From Saccharomonospora viridis DSM 43017 (GTDB lineage Bacteria; Actinomycetota; Actinomycetes; Mycobacteriales; Pseudonocardiaceae): DNA of 64,000 bases. The stretch covers positions 1,452,001 to 1,516,000 of the forward strand of contig NC_013159.1 in NCBI RefSeq assembly GCF_000023865.1, written 5' to 3'. Made by a program: the position numbers and the translations under genes. Under the pieces are notes generated by a model. The model saw only the letters and a program-made list of their open reading frames with translations. It was not told where the DNA came from and searched no databases. This document shows, one piece after another, positions 1 to 8,655 of the stretch; the first letter of the stretch is position 1; every line of letters starts with the position of its first letter.

Positions 1-1582
1 ACACCCGGTCGCAGTGTTCGGACCCCAGACCGGCTACTTCGCACCCCAACTGCTCACCCTCCAGGAGTTGCAGGGGCCGGGGATCTCGTCGAAGGGCGCG
101 TCGTTCGCGGGCCTGAGCTTCTACACCCTGCTCGGTCGCGGCCAGGACTACGCCTGGAGCGCCACCACGGCGGGTCAGGACATCATCGACACCTACACCG
201 TGGAACTGTGTGAACCGGACGGTGGCCCGGCCACCATCCACTCGTCGTCCTACCTGTTCCGCGGCGAATGCGTGCCGATGCGCACGGTGGAACGACACAA
301 CGAGTGGGAACCCAACCTCGGTGACTCGACCCCGAAGGGTTCGTACCGGTTGGTGTCGTTCCGCACCCACTACGGTCCGGTGACCCACCGCGGCACCGTC
401 GACGGCAAGCCCGTGGCGTTCACGACGGTGCGGTCGACGTTCCTGCACGAGATCGATTCGATCATCGGGTTCCAGAAGTTCAACGATCCCGAGGCCATCA
501 CCTCGGCGGAGGACTTCCAGCGCGCCGCCCACGACATCAACTTCACGTTCAACTGGTTCTACGTCGACGCCGACGACGCCGCGTACTTCAACTCCGGGGC
601 GAACGTCGTGCGCCCGCCACAGGTCGATCCGAGCATGCCGATCGCCTCGGACCCCGCCTACGAGTGGGAGGGCTGGAACCCGGACGACAACACCGCGCGG
701 TACATGTCGTTCGAGGAACATCCCCATTCGATCAACCAGGACTACTACATCAGTTGGAACAACAAACAGGCACCGGGAACGGCGGGCGCACTGCCGGAGA
801 AGGGCGCCGTGCACCGCGGGGACCTGCTGGACCACCGGATCGCCGAACGTCTGGAGGCAGGTGACACGTTCGACCGGGTCAGTCTGACCCAGGTCATGGC
901 CGAGGCCGGGGTCACCGACCTGCGTGCCGAACGGGTCCTGCCCGATCTGCTGCGGCTGATCGACACCGAGCCCGTCGACGACCCCGAACTGGCCGCGCGC
1001 GTCGACGAGTTGCGGGAGTGGTCGGAGGACGGCGGTCGGCGGGTGGAGACCGAACGCGGCAGCCACGTCTACGAGCACGCGTCGGCGATCCAGCTGATGG
1101 ACGCGTGGTGGCCGCTGCTGGTGCGGGGCATGTTCGAACCGGAGCTGGGCACCCCGGCCTACCAGGCGTTGACCGATGTGCTGCGCATCAACGAGTCGCC
1201 CTCCGGTTGGCAGAACGGGGAGCCGGGACTGCAGTCCGGCCAGGGGCACCAGGGCTCGGCGTTCCAGCACGGCTGGTTCGGACAGGTGTCCAAGGACGTT
1301 CGGGTGGCGCTCGGTGACGATGTGCCCGGCGGGCTCGACGAGTCGCTGTGCGGAGGAGGCGACGCGTCGGCGTGCCGCCAGGTGCTGCTGGACACGTTGG
1401 CCGAGGCGGCCGTGACCCCGGCGGAGGAGGTCTACCCGGGTGATGCGGAGTGCGAGGCCGGTGACCAGTGGTGCGCCGACGCCATCGTGCACTCCAAGAT
1501 CGGCGGCATCGGCCACAAGAAGGTGACCTGGCAGAACCGCCCGACCTACCAGCAGGTCGTGGAGTTCCCCTCCCGCCGCTGA
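1..1582 (+). CDS. Penicillin acylase family protein, C-terminal part (5' end outside window)
   Basis: The frame is open from the first bases (His-Pro-Val-Ala-Val before the Val-Phe-Gly-Pro-Gln-Thr-Gly segment), so the gene begins upstream. The visible 526 or so residues look like the C-terminal part of the beta chain of a penicillin amidase (Ntn-hydrolase): an early GPQTGYF motif, then DYAWSATTAGQDIIDTYTVE, then a long C-terminal region with four late cysteines. The nucleophilic N-terminal Ser, the alpha chain and any signal peptide would lie in the missing part. Family members hydrolyse amide bonds in side-chain acyl groups such as penicillins or acyl-homoserine lactones and are usually exported; the substrate cannot be told from this fragment. 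A hairpin terminator follows 15 bases after the stop. Confidence 0.85.
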   Translation, partial: HPVAVFGPQTGYFAPQLLTLQELQGPGISSKGASFAGLSFYTLLGRGQDYAWSATTAGQDIIDTYTVELCEPDGGPATIHSSSYLFRGECVPMRTVERHNEWEPNLGDSTPKGSYRLVSFRTHYGPVTHRGTVDGKPVAFTTVRSTFLHEIDSIIGFQKFNDPEAITSAEDFQRAAHDINFTFNWFYVDADDAAYFNSGANVVRPPQVDPSMPIASDPAYEWEGWNPDDNTARYMSFEEHPHSINQDYYISWNNKQAPGTAGALPEKGAVHRGDLLDHRIAERLEAGDTFDRVSLTQVMAEAGVTDLRAERVLPDLLRLIDTEPVDDPELAARVDELREWSEDGGRRVETERGSHVYEHASAIQLMDAWWPLLVRGMFEPELGTPAYQALTDVLRINESPSGWQNGEPGLQSGQGHQGSAFQHGWFGQVSKDVRVALGDDVPGGLDESLCGGGDASACRQVLLDTLAEAAVTPAEEVYPGDAECEAGDQWCADAIVHSKIGGIGHKKVTWQNRPTYQQVVEFPSRR

Positions 1583-1596
1583 CGAAGCTCGACAGG

Positions 1597-1640
1597 CCCA
1601 TCGCGGTGTTCTCGACCAGAGCACCGCGATGGGGGTTTTC
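1597..1640 (+). terminator. Rho-independent-type hairpin after the acylase gene
   Basis: A perfect 12-bp stem (1597-1608 with 1622-1633, sequence CCCATCGCGGTG and its complement) has a 13-base loop and runs into GGTTTTC. It starts 15 bases after the acylase stop codon. Confidence 0.75.
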
Positions 1641-2139
1641 GGGCGGCTGGGGACACCCCTGTTCTGGTCCGACCACAAAGGACATACGTGCTGTCCGGGG
1701 TGTATACGGCGCGGGTGACCGCGTGGAACCGAATACGGCATGGACGTCCGGTTGGGTCCTCCCAGCCGGGCGTTCTGCGTTGCTCACTCCTTCCCGGGCG
1801 TTTTTCCGGGATCGCAGATCGTGTGGTGGGGTTTCCTCGTGCGTCGACGGTGCACGACGGGGCCGGCCACGCGCGTGAGTGGTGAATTCGAGCGGTCACA
1901 GCGCGTGGGTGATCACCGTCGGGAGCGACCCGGCCGATCCACGCCTTCGGCTGTGCGACACCTTCTGGTTTCGCGAACGACGTCGGATCCGGGTTTGATC
2001 GTCGAACGGCGCGGGGAACGGATAACCAAGGACGAGGCTCCCGCGAACCACGTCGCTTCGGTCACGCATCGCACACGACCCGGGCGCAAGCGGTCGCACA
2101 TGCAGGGGCAACAGAGAAGCTACTCGTACGGAGGGGATC
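1641..2139. other. Intergenic region, about 500 bases
   Basis: No open frame here has convincing codon use or a ribosome binding site. Only the last bases, GGAGGGG at 2130-2136, have an evident role as the ribosome binding site of the next gene. Confidence 0.5.
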
Positions 2140-3966
2140 GTGACGAGCGCTCCGACCCAGCACACCGGTTCCATCGGGACCGTGTCACAGAAGGGAATTC
2201 CGGACGAGGTCGACGTCGCGGTCGTCGGCTCCGGCGGGGCAGGGCTGATGGCGGCACTCAGTGCGGCCAAGCAGGGAGCACGGGTCCTCGTCGTGGAGTC
2301 CAGCCGATCGTCGGTGGCGCCACCGGCATCTCCGCGGGGGCGGCGTGGGTCCCCAACCACGGTTTCTCGACCGAACAGCTCCAGGTGGAAGACGACCTGG
2401 ACAAGGCCCGCCGCTACCTCTACGGCGAGGGTCGGGACGAGATCCTCGACCACGGGATCGTGGAGAAGTTCCTGGAAACGGGCCCGCACGTCGTCCGGTT
2501 CATCGAAGAGCACACCTCCTTCGGATGGATCCCGGCGATCTGGCCGGACTACCGATCCGACATCGACGGCGCCTCGGTCGGCCGGGCCCTCTTCCCCGGA
2601 CCCTTCGACCCCGAGAGACTGGGGGAGGCCCGTCAGTACGTGCGACCGGCCTTGCAGACCGGCATGGCCAGGAACCCCCTCCCGTTCTGGATGCTGGCCG
2701 GGCTGGACAGCAAGGACGTCTGGATGGCCGGACCGGCGCTGGTCGGCGCGCTTTTGGAGGGGTGCCTGAACAACGGCGTCGACGTGCGGGTCGAGGCACC
2801 CGCGGCCCGACTCGTCACGGAGGACTCCGGGTCGGTGCGGGGCGTCGTCGTGCGGACGAACGGCGCCGAGAAGACCGTGCGCGCCGCCAAGGGAGTGGTG
2901 CTGGCAAGCGGTGGCTTCGAAAGCTCGGACGAGGTCACCAAGACCTATCTCCACGCGCCGTTTTAAGGCACAGGTCTCGCCGAAGGGGCACGAAGGCATC
3001 GCGGTGCAGCTGGCCGAGGAGGTGGGCGCCGCTCTGACCTCCATGCAGGAAGCCTGGTGGATGCCCGCGGTGCAACTGCCCGGCGAAACGCTGGAGGGCC
3101 GCCCACTCGCGCGGGTGTTTCTGGGGGAACGCTCCCTGCCGCACAGCATCATGGTGAACAGCAAGGGCGAGCGTTTCGCCAACGAGGCCCTGCCCTACGA
3201 CCAGCTCGGCAAGATCATGCGGGAGGTCGATCCGAAGACGGGCACCATGCCGAACGCCACGGCATGGTTCGTCTTCGATCACAACTACTGGACCAAGTTC
3301 GGGATCTTCGGCATCCCGCCCGGTGGGGAGGTCCCCGAGTACATCCACCGCGCCGACACCCTGGCGGGGCTGGCGGCCCAGATCGGGGTCGACGAGGTGG
3401 GACTGTTACGGACCGTCGACCAGTTCAACCCCGAAGCCCGAAAAGGACGCGACCCGTGGTTCGGGCGGGGGGAGACGTTGTTCGACCGCTACTTCGGCGC
3501 CTACCACCCCTGGCTGGGTAAGAACTCCCCCGACGTGCGCTTCCCGGGAGCCACAGCGAAGGCGCGGGCGGGCATCGCGGCGGCGCTCGGACCGGTCGTG
3601 ACCAAAGCCGCGGAAGCCGCGGCGAAGAAGAACGACCCGGAACGGCTCCGGTCGGTCATCGTCGGTCCCCTGGCCAAGATCACGCGCCCGATCCTGGAAA
3701 GCCCGCAGTCCAGCGTCCTCGGCCCCATCGACACCTCGCCGTACTACGCGCTCAAGGTGGAGGCCAGCGCGCTCGGCACCGTGGGCGGCCCGAAGACCGA
3801 CGCCTACGGACGCGCACTGAACACCGAGGGGAAACCCATCCCCGGCCTGTACGCCGCAGGCAACGCGGGAGGCGCGCCCACGAAGGGCTTCTACGGAGGA
3901 GCCGGAGGGACGATCTCGCTGGGACTGGTGTTCGGCTACCTGGCGGGACGCGAGGCGGCCCGGTAG
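2140..3966 (+). pseudogene. FAD-dependent fumarate reductase/3-ketosteroid dehydrogenase-like protein, two frameshifts
   Basis: Three reading frames together spell one flavoprotein of about 608 residues. It starts at a GTG with GGAGGGG six bases upstream. The FAD dinucleotide-binding motif DVAVVGSGGAG is at residues 25-35. The frame then moves by one base near 2300-2315, where Glu-Ser-Ser should run into a Pro-Ile-Val-Gly-Gly-Ala-Thr-Gly segment, which implies one missing base. It moves back at the TTTT run 2961-2964 (Ala-Pro-Phe then Lys-Ala-Gln), which implies one extra T. The C-terminus has the usual GLYAAGNAGGAPTKGFYGGAG flavin-contact region. The family reduces or oxidises C-C bonds in steroids or dicarboxylates. 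It could be a real pseudogene or carry sequencing errors, because everything outside the two shifts is well preserved. Confidence 0.8.
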
Positions 3967-4418
3967 GCGGGCGGCTGGCTTCGGACGTCGACCGTCGGCA
4001 AGACACAGGAGGGTCGTCACTGTCTCGATCCCCTGTCCAGCGGAGACGTCTCCGGACTTTCACGTGCGCCGAGCGCGGTCGGCAAGCACGTGTTCTGTCA
4101 CACTCGGTAGGCCACGAGGTGTTCCCCAGCTGGAGCATCGACGATCTCGGCGATCTCGAGGGAGTGCACAAACTGAGGATTGACAGGCATCTTGCGACGG
4201 AGAATCCCGTGCCCCTCGGCGAACCGGCCGCGCTCGTCGCGTAAGCCGTGTGACGGGAAGACGATCGTCATCGATCAGGATGACAGGCCCGTTCACAGTA
4301 ATCAGATCGACCTCGACGAGGCCGGGACCGACGATTGGTCCACCCACAACCCGAACGCGGAGAGCACATCACACCGACCCCTCGGCCTGTCTGGAATACG
4401 ACCACTGGGATGGGGCTC
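3967..4418. other. Intergenic region with a possible small gene
   Basis: Apart from the CTG-initiated small frame described separately (4020-4244), no supported gene is seen before the lipoprotein start. Confidence 0.4.
4020..4244 (+). pseudogene. Possible 74-residue small gene with a CTG where the start should be
   Basis: An AGGAGG ribosome binding site at about 4007-4012 sits eight bases before CTG at 4020. The frame then stays open for 75 codons to TAA at 4244. The second half (around HEVFPSWSIDDLGDLEGVHK) has roughly 80 percent G or C at third codon positions, like real genes here. No family is recognised. It may be a gene whose ATG or GTG start mutated to CTG, a true CTG start, or chance. 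Confidence 0.25.
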
Positions 4419-4835
4419 ATGCGAATCGTTGCGTTCGTGTTCGTTCTGCTCGCCGCGCTCGTCGCGTGTGGTCCGGGAGGGGAGAACGGTTCGATGGAGT
4501 ACGACGAGGAATTCGCCGGACAACTGCGCGAACTGCGTGACGGCAAGCAGAGTAAGCCGTTGCAGGAGCTGGTTCCGGGGGACTGGACGACCGTGCACGT
4601 CATCATCGGCCCGCACACCGAGGAGTGGGTCGAACGCAAGGTGGGCGTGCCGCTGCCGAAGTCCGAGTACGGGTTCGACACCGAGGGCAACATCCTGGTG
4701 TTCCTGCGTGGCCAGGAGGTCGTCCGGATGAAGGGCACCACCGGCCGGCTGTTGGGCGAGGGGCATTTCTCGTCGGAAGCCGTGTTGCGGGGCACGGGCA
4801 GCACCATCGAGATCGACGATCCGACACCACCGTAA
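4419..4835 (+). CDS. Small lipoprotein of unknown function
   Basis: This 138-residue product has a hydrophobic signal (residues 3-14) and a lipobox, Leu14-Val-Ala-Cys17, so it should be exported and lipid-anchored at Cys17. The mature part is hydrophilic with no recognised domain. I chose the ATG at 4419 because it puts the signal peptide at the very N-terminus and has a GGGATGGGG stretch just upstream; an ATG at 4410 would add three residues. The gene stands alone, with the next gene on the opposite strand. Confidence 0.75.
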   Translation: MRIVAFVFVLLAALVACGPGGENGSMEYDEEFAGQLRELRDGKQSKPLQELVPGDWTTVHVIIGPHTEEWVERKVGVPLPKSEYGFDTEGNILVFLRGQEVVRMKGTTGRLLGEGHFSSEAVLRGTGSTIEIDDPTPP

Positions 4836-5006
4836 GTCGAACGAAGCCCTGTCGGACCCGCCGCGGTTCGTCACCCGGCCCCGTTCCTCGATGCGTAGGC
4901 CTCGGGGCACGGGTCATCCCCGGGGGCCACCCGCATTTCGAGTGGTTCGGGTGTGACCTCGGCGTGTCCGTTGTGGACCACGATTGTGCCGGTGCGGGGA
5001 TGACGT

Positions 5007-5690
5007 CTACCTCGCCCCGTCGGGGATGTCGACGAGGCCGAAGTACTCCAGTCGGAACAGCGCATCGCTGCTGATGTACAGGCCGGCGACGACGCACAGA
5101 ACCAACAGGCCGGTGCGTGAGGTCTTCCTCTTCTCACGCTGGCGCTGCAGCCATGCGTCGATCTTCGCTGTGAACCTGCTCTCGGACCGCGAGTACAGCA
5201 GTGCCACGAGCAGACACGGGCCGACCGCGATGAGGTTGTAGGCGACGAGCAGCGACGCGACCACGGGGGCCGACAGCTCCGCTTGGGTCACGATGGCGAT
5301 GGCACCGAGGTACGGCAGTGCCGTCGTCACCTCGACGGCTGACGCGGCAAGACCGAGCCCCACGGCACCGGCGATCGACGTCGTCCCCTCGGCGTTGTAG
5401 CGCGTTCTCCTCTCCCGTGGCGCGATGAGCCCGTACAACAGCAGCGCGACTCCGATGCCGAGTTGGATGTAATCGAAGGTTGTCTCGTCCCACTCCAATG
5501 ACCGCGCGCCCGCCACGAGCAGGTTGCCGACGAGGACGTACACCGAGAAGAAGACACCGATGAACGTCAGCACCCGCGACATCGGTCTTCTGTTGGAAAC
5601 GACGAGGTAGAGCGTTCCCAGGATGAGGGAGAAGTTGGTCGAATCGACAACGGCAAGGCCTGCCATCGCAAGGATGTCCTGCGCCCCCAA
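5007..5690 (-). CDS. GAP/Sap-family integral membrane protein
   Basis: About 227 residues with some six hydrophobic segments, including the N-terminal VVDSTNFSLILGTLYLVV stretch typical of the GAP (sulfolipid-1-addressing protein, Sap) family. In mycobacteria members are linked to transport of surface glycolipids; the substrate here is unknown. A longer frame reaches 5858, but its first 56 residues are polar. The TTG at 5690 is preceded by GGAGGGGG at a spacing of five bases and puts the first membrane helix near the N-terminus. An ATG at 5664 is the main alternative. Confidence 0.75.
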   Translation of the reverse strand: MGAQDILAMAGLAVVDSTNFSLILGTLYLVVSNRRPMSRVLTFIGVFFSVYVLVGNLLVAGARSLEWDETTFDYIQLGIGVALLLYGLIAPRERRTRYNAEGTTSIAGAVGLGLAASAVEVTTALPYLGAIAIVTQAELSAPVVASLLVAYNLIAVGPCLLVALLYSRSESRFTAKIDAWLQRQREKRKTSRTGLLVLCVVAGLYISSDALFRLEYFGLVDIPDGAR

Positions 5691-6192
5691 GTCCCCCTCC
5701 GGCGATGACGCGTTCGTTGTCGGACCGCAGCGCGGGTGCGCTGAGTCAGCGATCAGGCGTTCGCGTGACGGGGAGCATAGCAGCGTTGTCCTGTGGGGTT
5801 CAGTTCCTCTCCGGAAATCAATATCGATCCGAGCCGTGAGGCGGAGGACAAATCGCATCGGCCCGGATGGCTTGTCGTGTCACGTCATCGCCGAGCTGTA
5901 CCACACTCTTCGGTTCGGCCGCCTTGCCGTCGGGGATCGCGGCACGGCTCCACGGTCAATCCTCGATGAGACCGAAGTGGACGGCTGCCCTCGCGTGTGG
6001 ACAGCGCTTCCGGGATTGCGGGCGACGGGGCAGGAGGTCATCCGACGGTGTGGGACGCGGTTGTCTCGGCCGGAGGCGAAGACACGGGCCGGTCCGCCCT
6101 TGTGCAAGGAGGCGTTTTAGGCGGGTTCGGGGCGCGGGAGGGCCGGCGTGGTGTGTGGTTGCCCCTGGTGCGCCTTCCGCCCCGCGCCGTGG
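5691..6192. other. Intergenic region, about 500 bases
   Basis: No gene is supported. The frames open here on both strands have poor codon use and no ribosome binding sites. Confidence 0.45.
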
Positions 6193-6687
6193 CTACGGAC
6201 CGGTCACAGGACGGCGGCCGTGCGACACGTGCGGGAGGACGGTGCCGCTGTCGGTGGACGTCGAGGCGATGTAGCCGCGCCACGCACCGGATTCCCGGCC
6301 CCGGTCCTCGATGTAGCGCTTGAACCCGGCCAGTCCCTGTTCGGTGAGCTGGGCGGCCATGTCCGCCACGGTGTCGGGCACCGTCAGTTCGACCACGACC
6401 CGGCTGTGGTCCTCATCCAGGGGCTGGAACGTGGCTCTGCCACTGTGCGGGGTGCCCTGAGCCGCTTGCCAGGCGATCCACTCGTCCGGCTGCTGGTCGA
6501 CGAGGTCGACCTCGAACATGTGGTGTCGGCCGGCGAACTCGATGTCCCCGTGCAGCAGGGTGTCCGTGCGCTGGATGAGTCGGTGCAGGTAGTCGACGAA
6601 GTGGGGGAACGTCTCCAATTGGGTCCACTGGTTGTAGGCAGTGCGCACCGGGACGTCCACGTCGATCGAGCGTTGAATGGTACTCAC
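6193..6687 (-). CDS. SRPBCC (START-like) family protein
   Basis: A 164-residue protein resembling polyketide cyclase/CoQ-binding START-like folds. It opens with STIQRSIDVDVPVRTAYNQW (an N-terminal strand, then a helix binding the hydrophobic cavity) and carries the usual ELTVPDTVADMAAQLTEQGL region leading into the long C-terminal helix. Such proteins bind lipids or polyketide-like ligands, and many have no known ligand. The GTG start at 6687 has GAGGAG five bases upstream. The C-terminal 30 residues after the helix are polar and may be disordered. Confidence 0.8.
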   Translation of the reverse strand: MSTIQRSIDVDVPVRTAYNQWTQLETFPHFVDYLHRLIQRTDTLLHGDIEFAGRHHMFEVDLVDQQPDEWIAWQAAQGTPHSGRATFQPLDEDHSRVVVELTVPDTVADMAAQLTEQGLAGFKRYIEDRGRESGAWRGYIASTSTDSGTVLPHVSHGRRPVTGP

Positions 6688-7097
6688 GGCGACTCCTCAC
6701 CACGACTACGCCGGTATTACCCGTTCGAGCCACGTCACACACCGCTTCCTCGAAGACGGCCGGACCGTTCCGGAAGGTGATCGCTCGTCCGGCCGAGGTG
6801 ACGTCGACGCGGCTGCCGGATGAGGCCGAGAGCGCCACTGACGTGCGTGGAGCGACGGACCGGTCGCCCGCTGTTCGCCGGCCGGGGTACTCACTTCATG
6901 GCGGCGAGCTGGATCAGGTTGCCGCAGGTGTCGTCGAAGACGGCGGTGACCACCGGCACCATGTCGGTCATGTCCTGGACGAACCCAACCGCATCGCGAC
7001 GGACCGGTCGACGAAAGCGGGGCGACGTCGGACCGTCACGAGGGGGACCGGCACCGAACGTCCGGGCGCACGCGGCAACAGCTCGTACGCTGGACTG
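6688..7097. other. Intergenic region between divergent genes
   Basis: About 410 bases with no supported gene. The -10-like hexamer for the sirtuin gene lies at its right edge. Confidence 0.45.
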
Positions 7098-7100
7098 GTG
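7086..7100 (+). promoter_or_regulatory. Candidate -10 element of a leaderless promoter (sirtuin)
   Basis: TACGCT at 7086-7091 lies six bases before the GTG at 7098. No Shine-Dalgarno sequence precedes the start. This is the usual layout of leaderless actinobacterial transcripts. Confidence 0.45.
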
Positions 7101-8027
7101 CGGATGAGACCGACTGTGAGCTGGACACCGACGGTGTCGGCACCGCGGACGACGGACCTGGCCGAGGTCGTCCGGGTGGTCGGCGGCCGTGGTGTCGTGG
7201 TCCTCAGCGGGGCGGGCCTGTCCACCGAGTCCGGCATTCCGGACTACCGCGGTGCCGGGGGAACGCTGCGGCGACATTCGCCGATGACATACCAGGAGTT
7301 CGTCGGTAGCGAGGCCGCCAGACAGCGGTACTGGGCCCGCAGCCACGTCGGCTGGCCGGTGGTCGCGCAGGCCCGGCCGAACGTGGGACATCGCGCGGTG
7401 GCGGCGCTCCAACGAGACGGGTACGTCTTTGGGGTCATCACGCAGAACGTCGACGGGCTGCACCAGGCGGCGGGTGCCACGGCGGTGATCGAACTGCACG
7501 GCAGCCTCAGCCGGGTGGTGTGCCTGGAGTGCGGGCAGCTCAGTTCTCGACGGTTCCTCGACCGGCGGTTGCGAGAGGCGAACCCGACCTTCCGGGCCGA
7601 GGCCACCCGCCTCAACCCGGACGGCGACGTCGACCTGCCCGAGGGCGTCGTGCGCGAATTCCGGACCGTGCCATGCCACGCCTGCGGCACCGGGGTGCTC
7701 AAACCGGATGTGGTGTTCTTCGGCGAGAACGTGCCCCGCCCCCGGGTGGAGGAGTGCTACCGCCTGGTCGACGACGCGAAAGCGCTCCTTGTGCTCGGCT
7801 CCTCCCTGGCCGTGATGTCCGGACTGCGTTTCGTCCGGCACGCCGCGAAGGCGGGCAAACCGGTGCTCATCGTGAACAAAGGTGAGACCCGAGGCGATCC
7901 CCACGCCTTGGTGCGGGTCGACCGGACCTTGGGGCCCGCACTGGCCGAACTGGCCGACCGACTCGGCTGTCCCCTGTCCGAACCGGCCGGGAACGGGTCC
8001 CGGATCCAGCGGGCCGTTCGTGGCTGA
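7098..8027 (+). CDS. Sir2-family NAD-dependent protein deacylase
   Basis: A sirtuin of 309 residues. It removes acetyl or other acyl groups from protein lysines using NAD. The NAD-binding GAGLSTESGIPDYRG is at residues 38-52, TQNVDGLH at 115-122, the catalytic His134 lies in ELHGS, and the zinc site is formed by Cys142, Cys145, Cys193 and Cys196. The Ala-Thr-Arg-Leu-Asn-Pro-Asp-Gly segment between the zinc pairs is longer than in the shortest bacterial CobB forms. I chose the GTG at 7098; the ATG at 7104 would remove two residues. Its stop lies 22 bases from that of the convergent Lrp-type regulator. Confidence 0.9.
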   Translation: MRMRPTVSWTPTVSAPRTTDLAEVVRVVGGRGVVVLSGAGLSTESGIPDYRGAGGTLRRHSPMTYQEFVGSEAARQRYWARSHVGWPVVAQARPNVGHRAVAALQRDGYVFGVITQNVDGLHQAAGATAVIELHGSLSRVVCLECGQLSSRRFLDRRLREANPTFRAEATRLNPDGDVDLPEGVVREFRTVPCHACGTGVLKPDVVFFGENVPRPRVEECYRLVDDAKALLVLGSSLAVMSGLRFVRHAAKAGKPVLIVNKGETRGDPHALVRVDRTLGPALAELADRLGCPLSEPAGNGSRIQRAVRG

Positions 8028-8049
8028 GAACCCGCGGCGGTAGTCCCGG

Positions 8050-8523
8050 TCATTCGGCCGCGCGGCGGAGCAGCGGGGTGATCCGGTAATCCACGAGTCG
8101 CCGCATCACCAAGCTGGTGTTGGTGCGCTCGATCCCGGGGATGGCGAGGATGCGACCCGCGATGCGGTAGAGGTCGTCGGCGTCGCGGGCGACCACGTGG
8201 ATCAGCAGGTCCACCGGTCCGGAGATGCCGTGCACCTCCAGCACTTCGGGGATCTCGGCGAGCGCTTCGGCGACCTCGTCGAGCCGGCGCTGGGTCACCT
8301 GGGCGGTGATGAACGCGGTGAGCGGATATCCCAGCGAGGCCGGTGGGATGCGGCGCTCGAACGAGTCGAGAGTGTTCCCCTCCAGACGGGTGAGCCGGGA
8401 TTGGGCCGTGTTGCGGGAGATGCCGACGCGGTCGGCGAGAGCGAGGGTGGTCGCACGGGGGTGCCGGGTCAGTTCCAACAGGAGTTTGGCATCGACCTCG
8501 TCGACCGGACCGTCATGGGGCAT
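8050..8523 (-). CDS. Lrp/AsnC-family transcriptional regulator
   Basis: A 157-residue regulator. An N-terminal helix-turn-helix (about residues 8-55, with LADRVGISRNTAQSRLTRLE) is followed by an alpha/beta RAM ligand-binding domain that usually senses an amino acid or keto acid. The ATG at 8523 has AGG at good spacing; a GTG at 8532 is too close to its GGAGAG. The gene is divergent from the large ThDP enzyme at 8656, and the 130-base space between them contains AsnC-like inverted repeats. It therefore probably controls that gene and itself; this is inferred from position. Confidence 0.9.
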   Translation of the reverse strand: MPHDGPVDEVDAKLLLELTRHPRATTLALADRVGISRNTAQSRLTRLEGNTLDSFERRIPPASLGYPLTAFITAQVTQRRLDEVAEALAEIPEVLEVHGISGPVDLLIHVVARDADDLYRIAGRILAIPGIERTNTSLVMRRLVDYRITPLLRRAAE

Positions 8524-8562
8524 TGTGCTCACCTCTCCGCCGTGTCTGTGGGCTCTGATTGC

Positions 8563-8633
8563 GCAGATTGCTCAGCTGGATGGCCGGCTATTGAGCATCA
8601 GTCCAGCAAATTGCTTCACTGGGAGCAATCTGC
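8563..8633. promoter_or_regulatory. Operator-like inverted repeat between the Lrp gene and the ThDP enzyme gene
   Basis: GCAGATTGCTC at 8563-8573 is repeated as its exact reverse complement at 8623-8633. Related half-sites (ATTGAGC at 8590-8596, AATTGCT at 8609-8615) lie between them. The spacing and the A/T-rich half-sites fit cooperative binding by an Lrp/AsnC octamer. Confidence 0.6.
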
Positions 8634-8655
8634 ACGCTTGAACGAGGATGGCGAG

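Noticed and set aside
2961-2966. Programmed frameshifting in the flavin dehydrogenase
   Set aside because: A second, opposite shift 660 bases upstream is also needed, and no slippery heptamer or downstream structure was seen.
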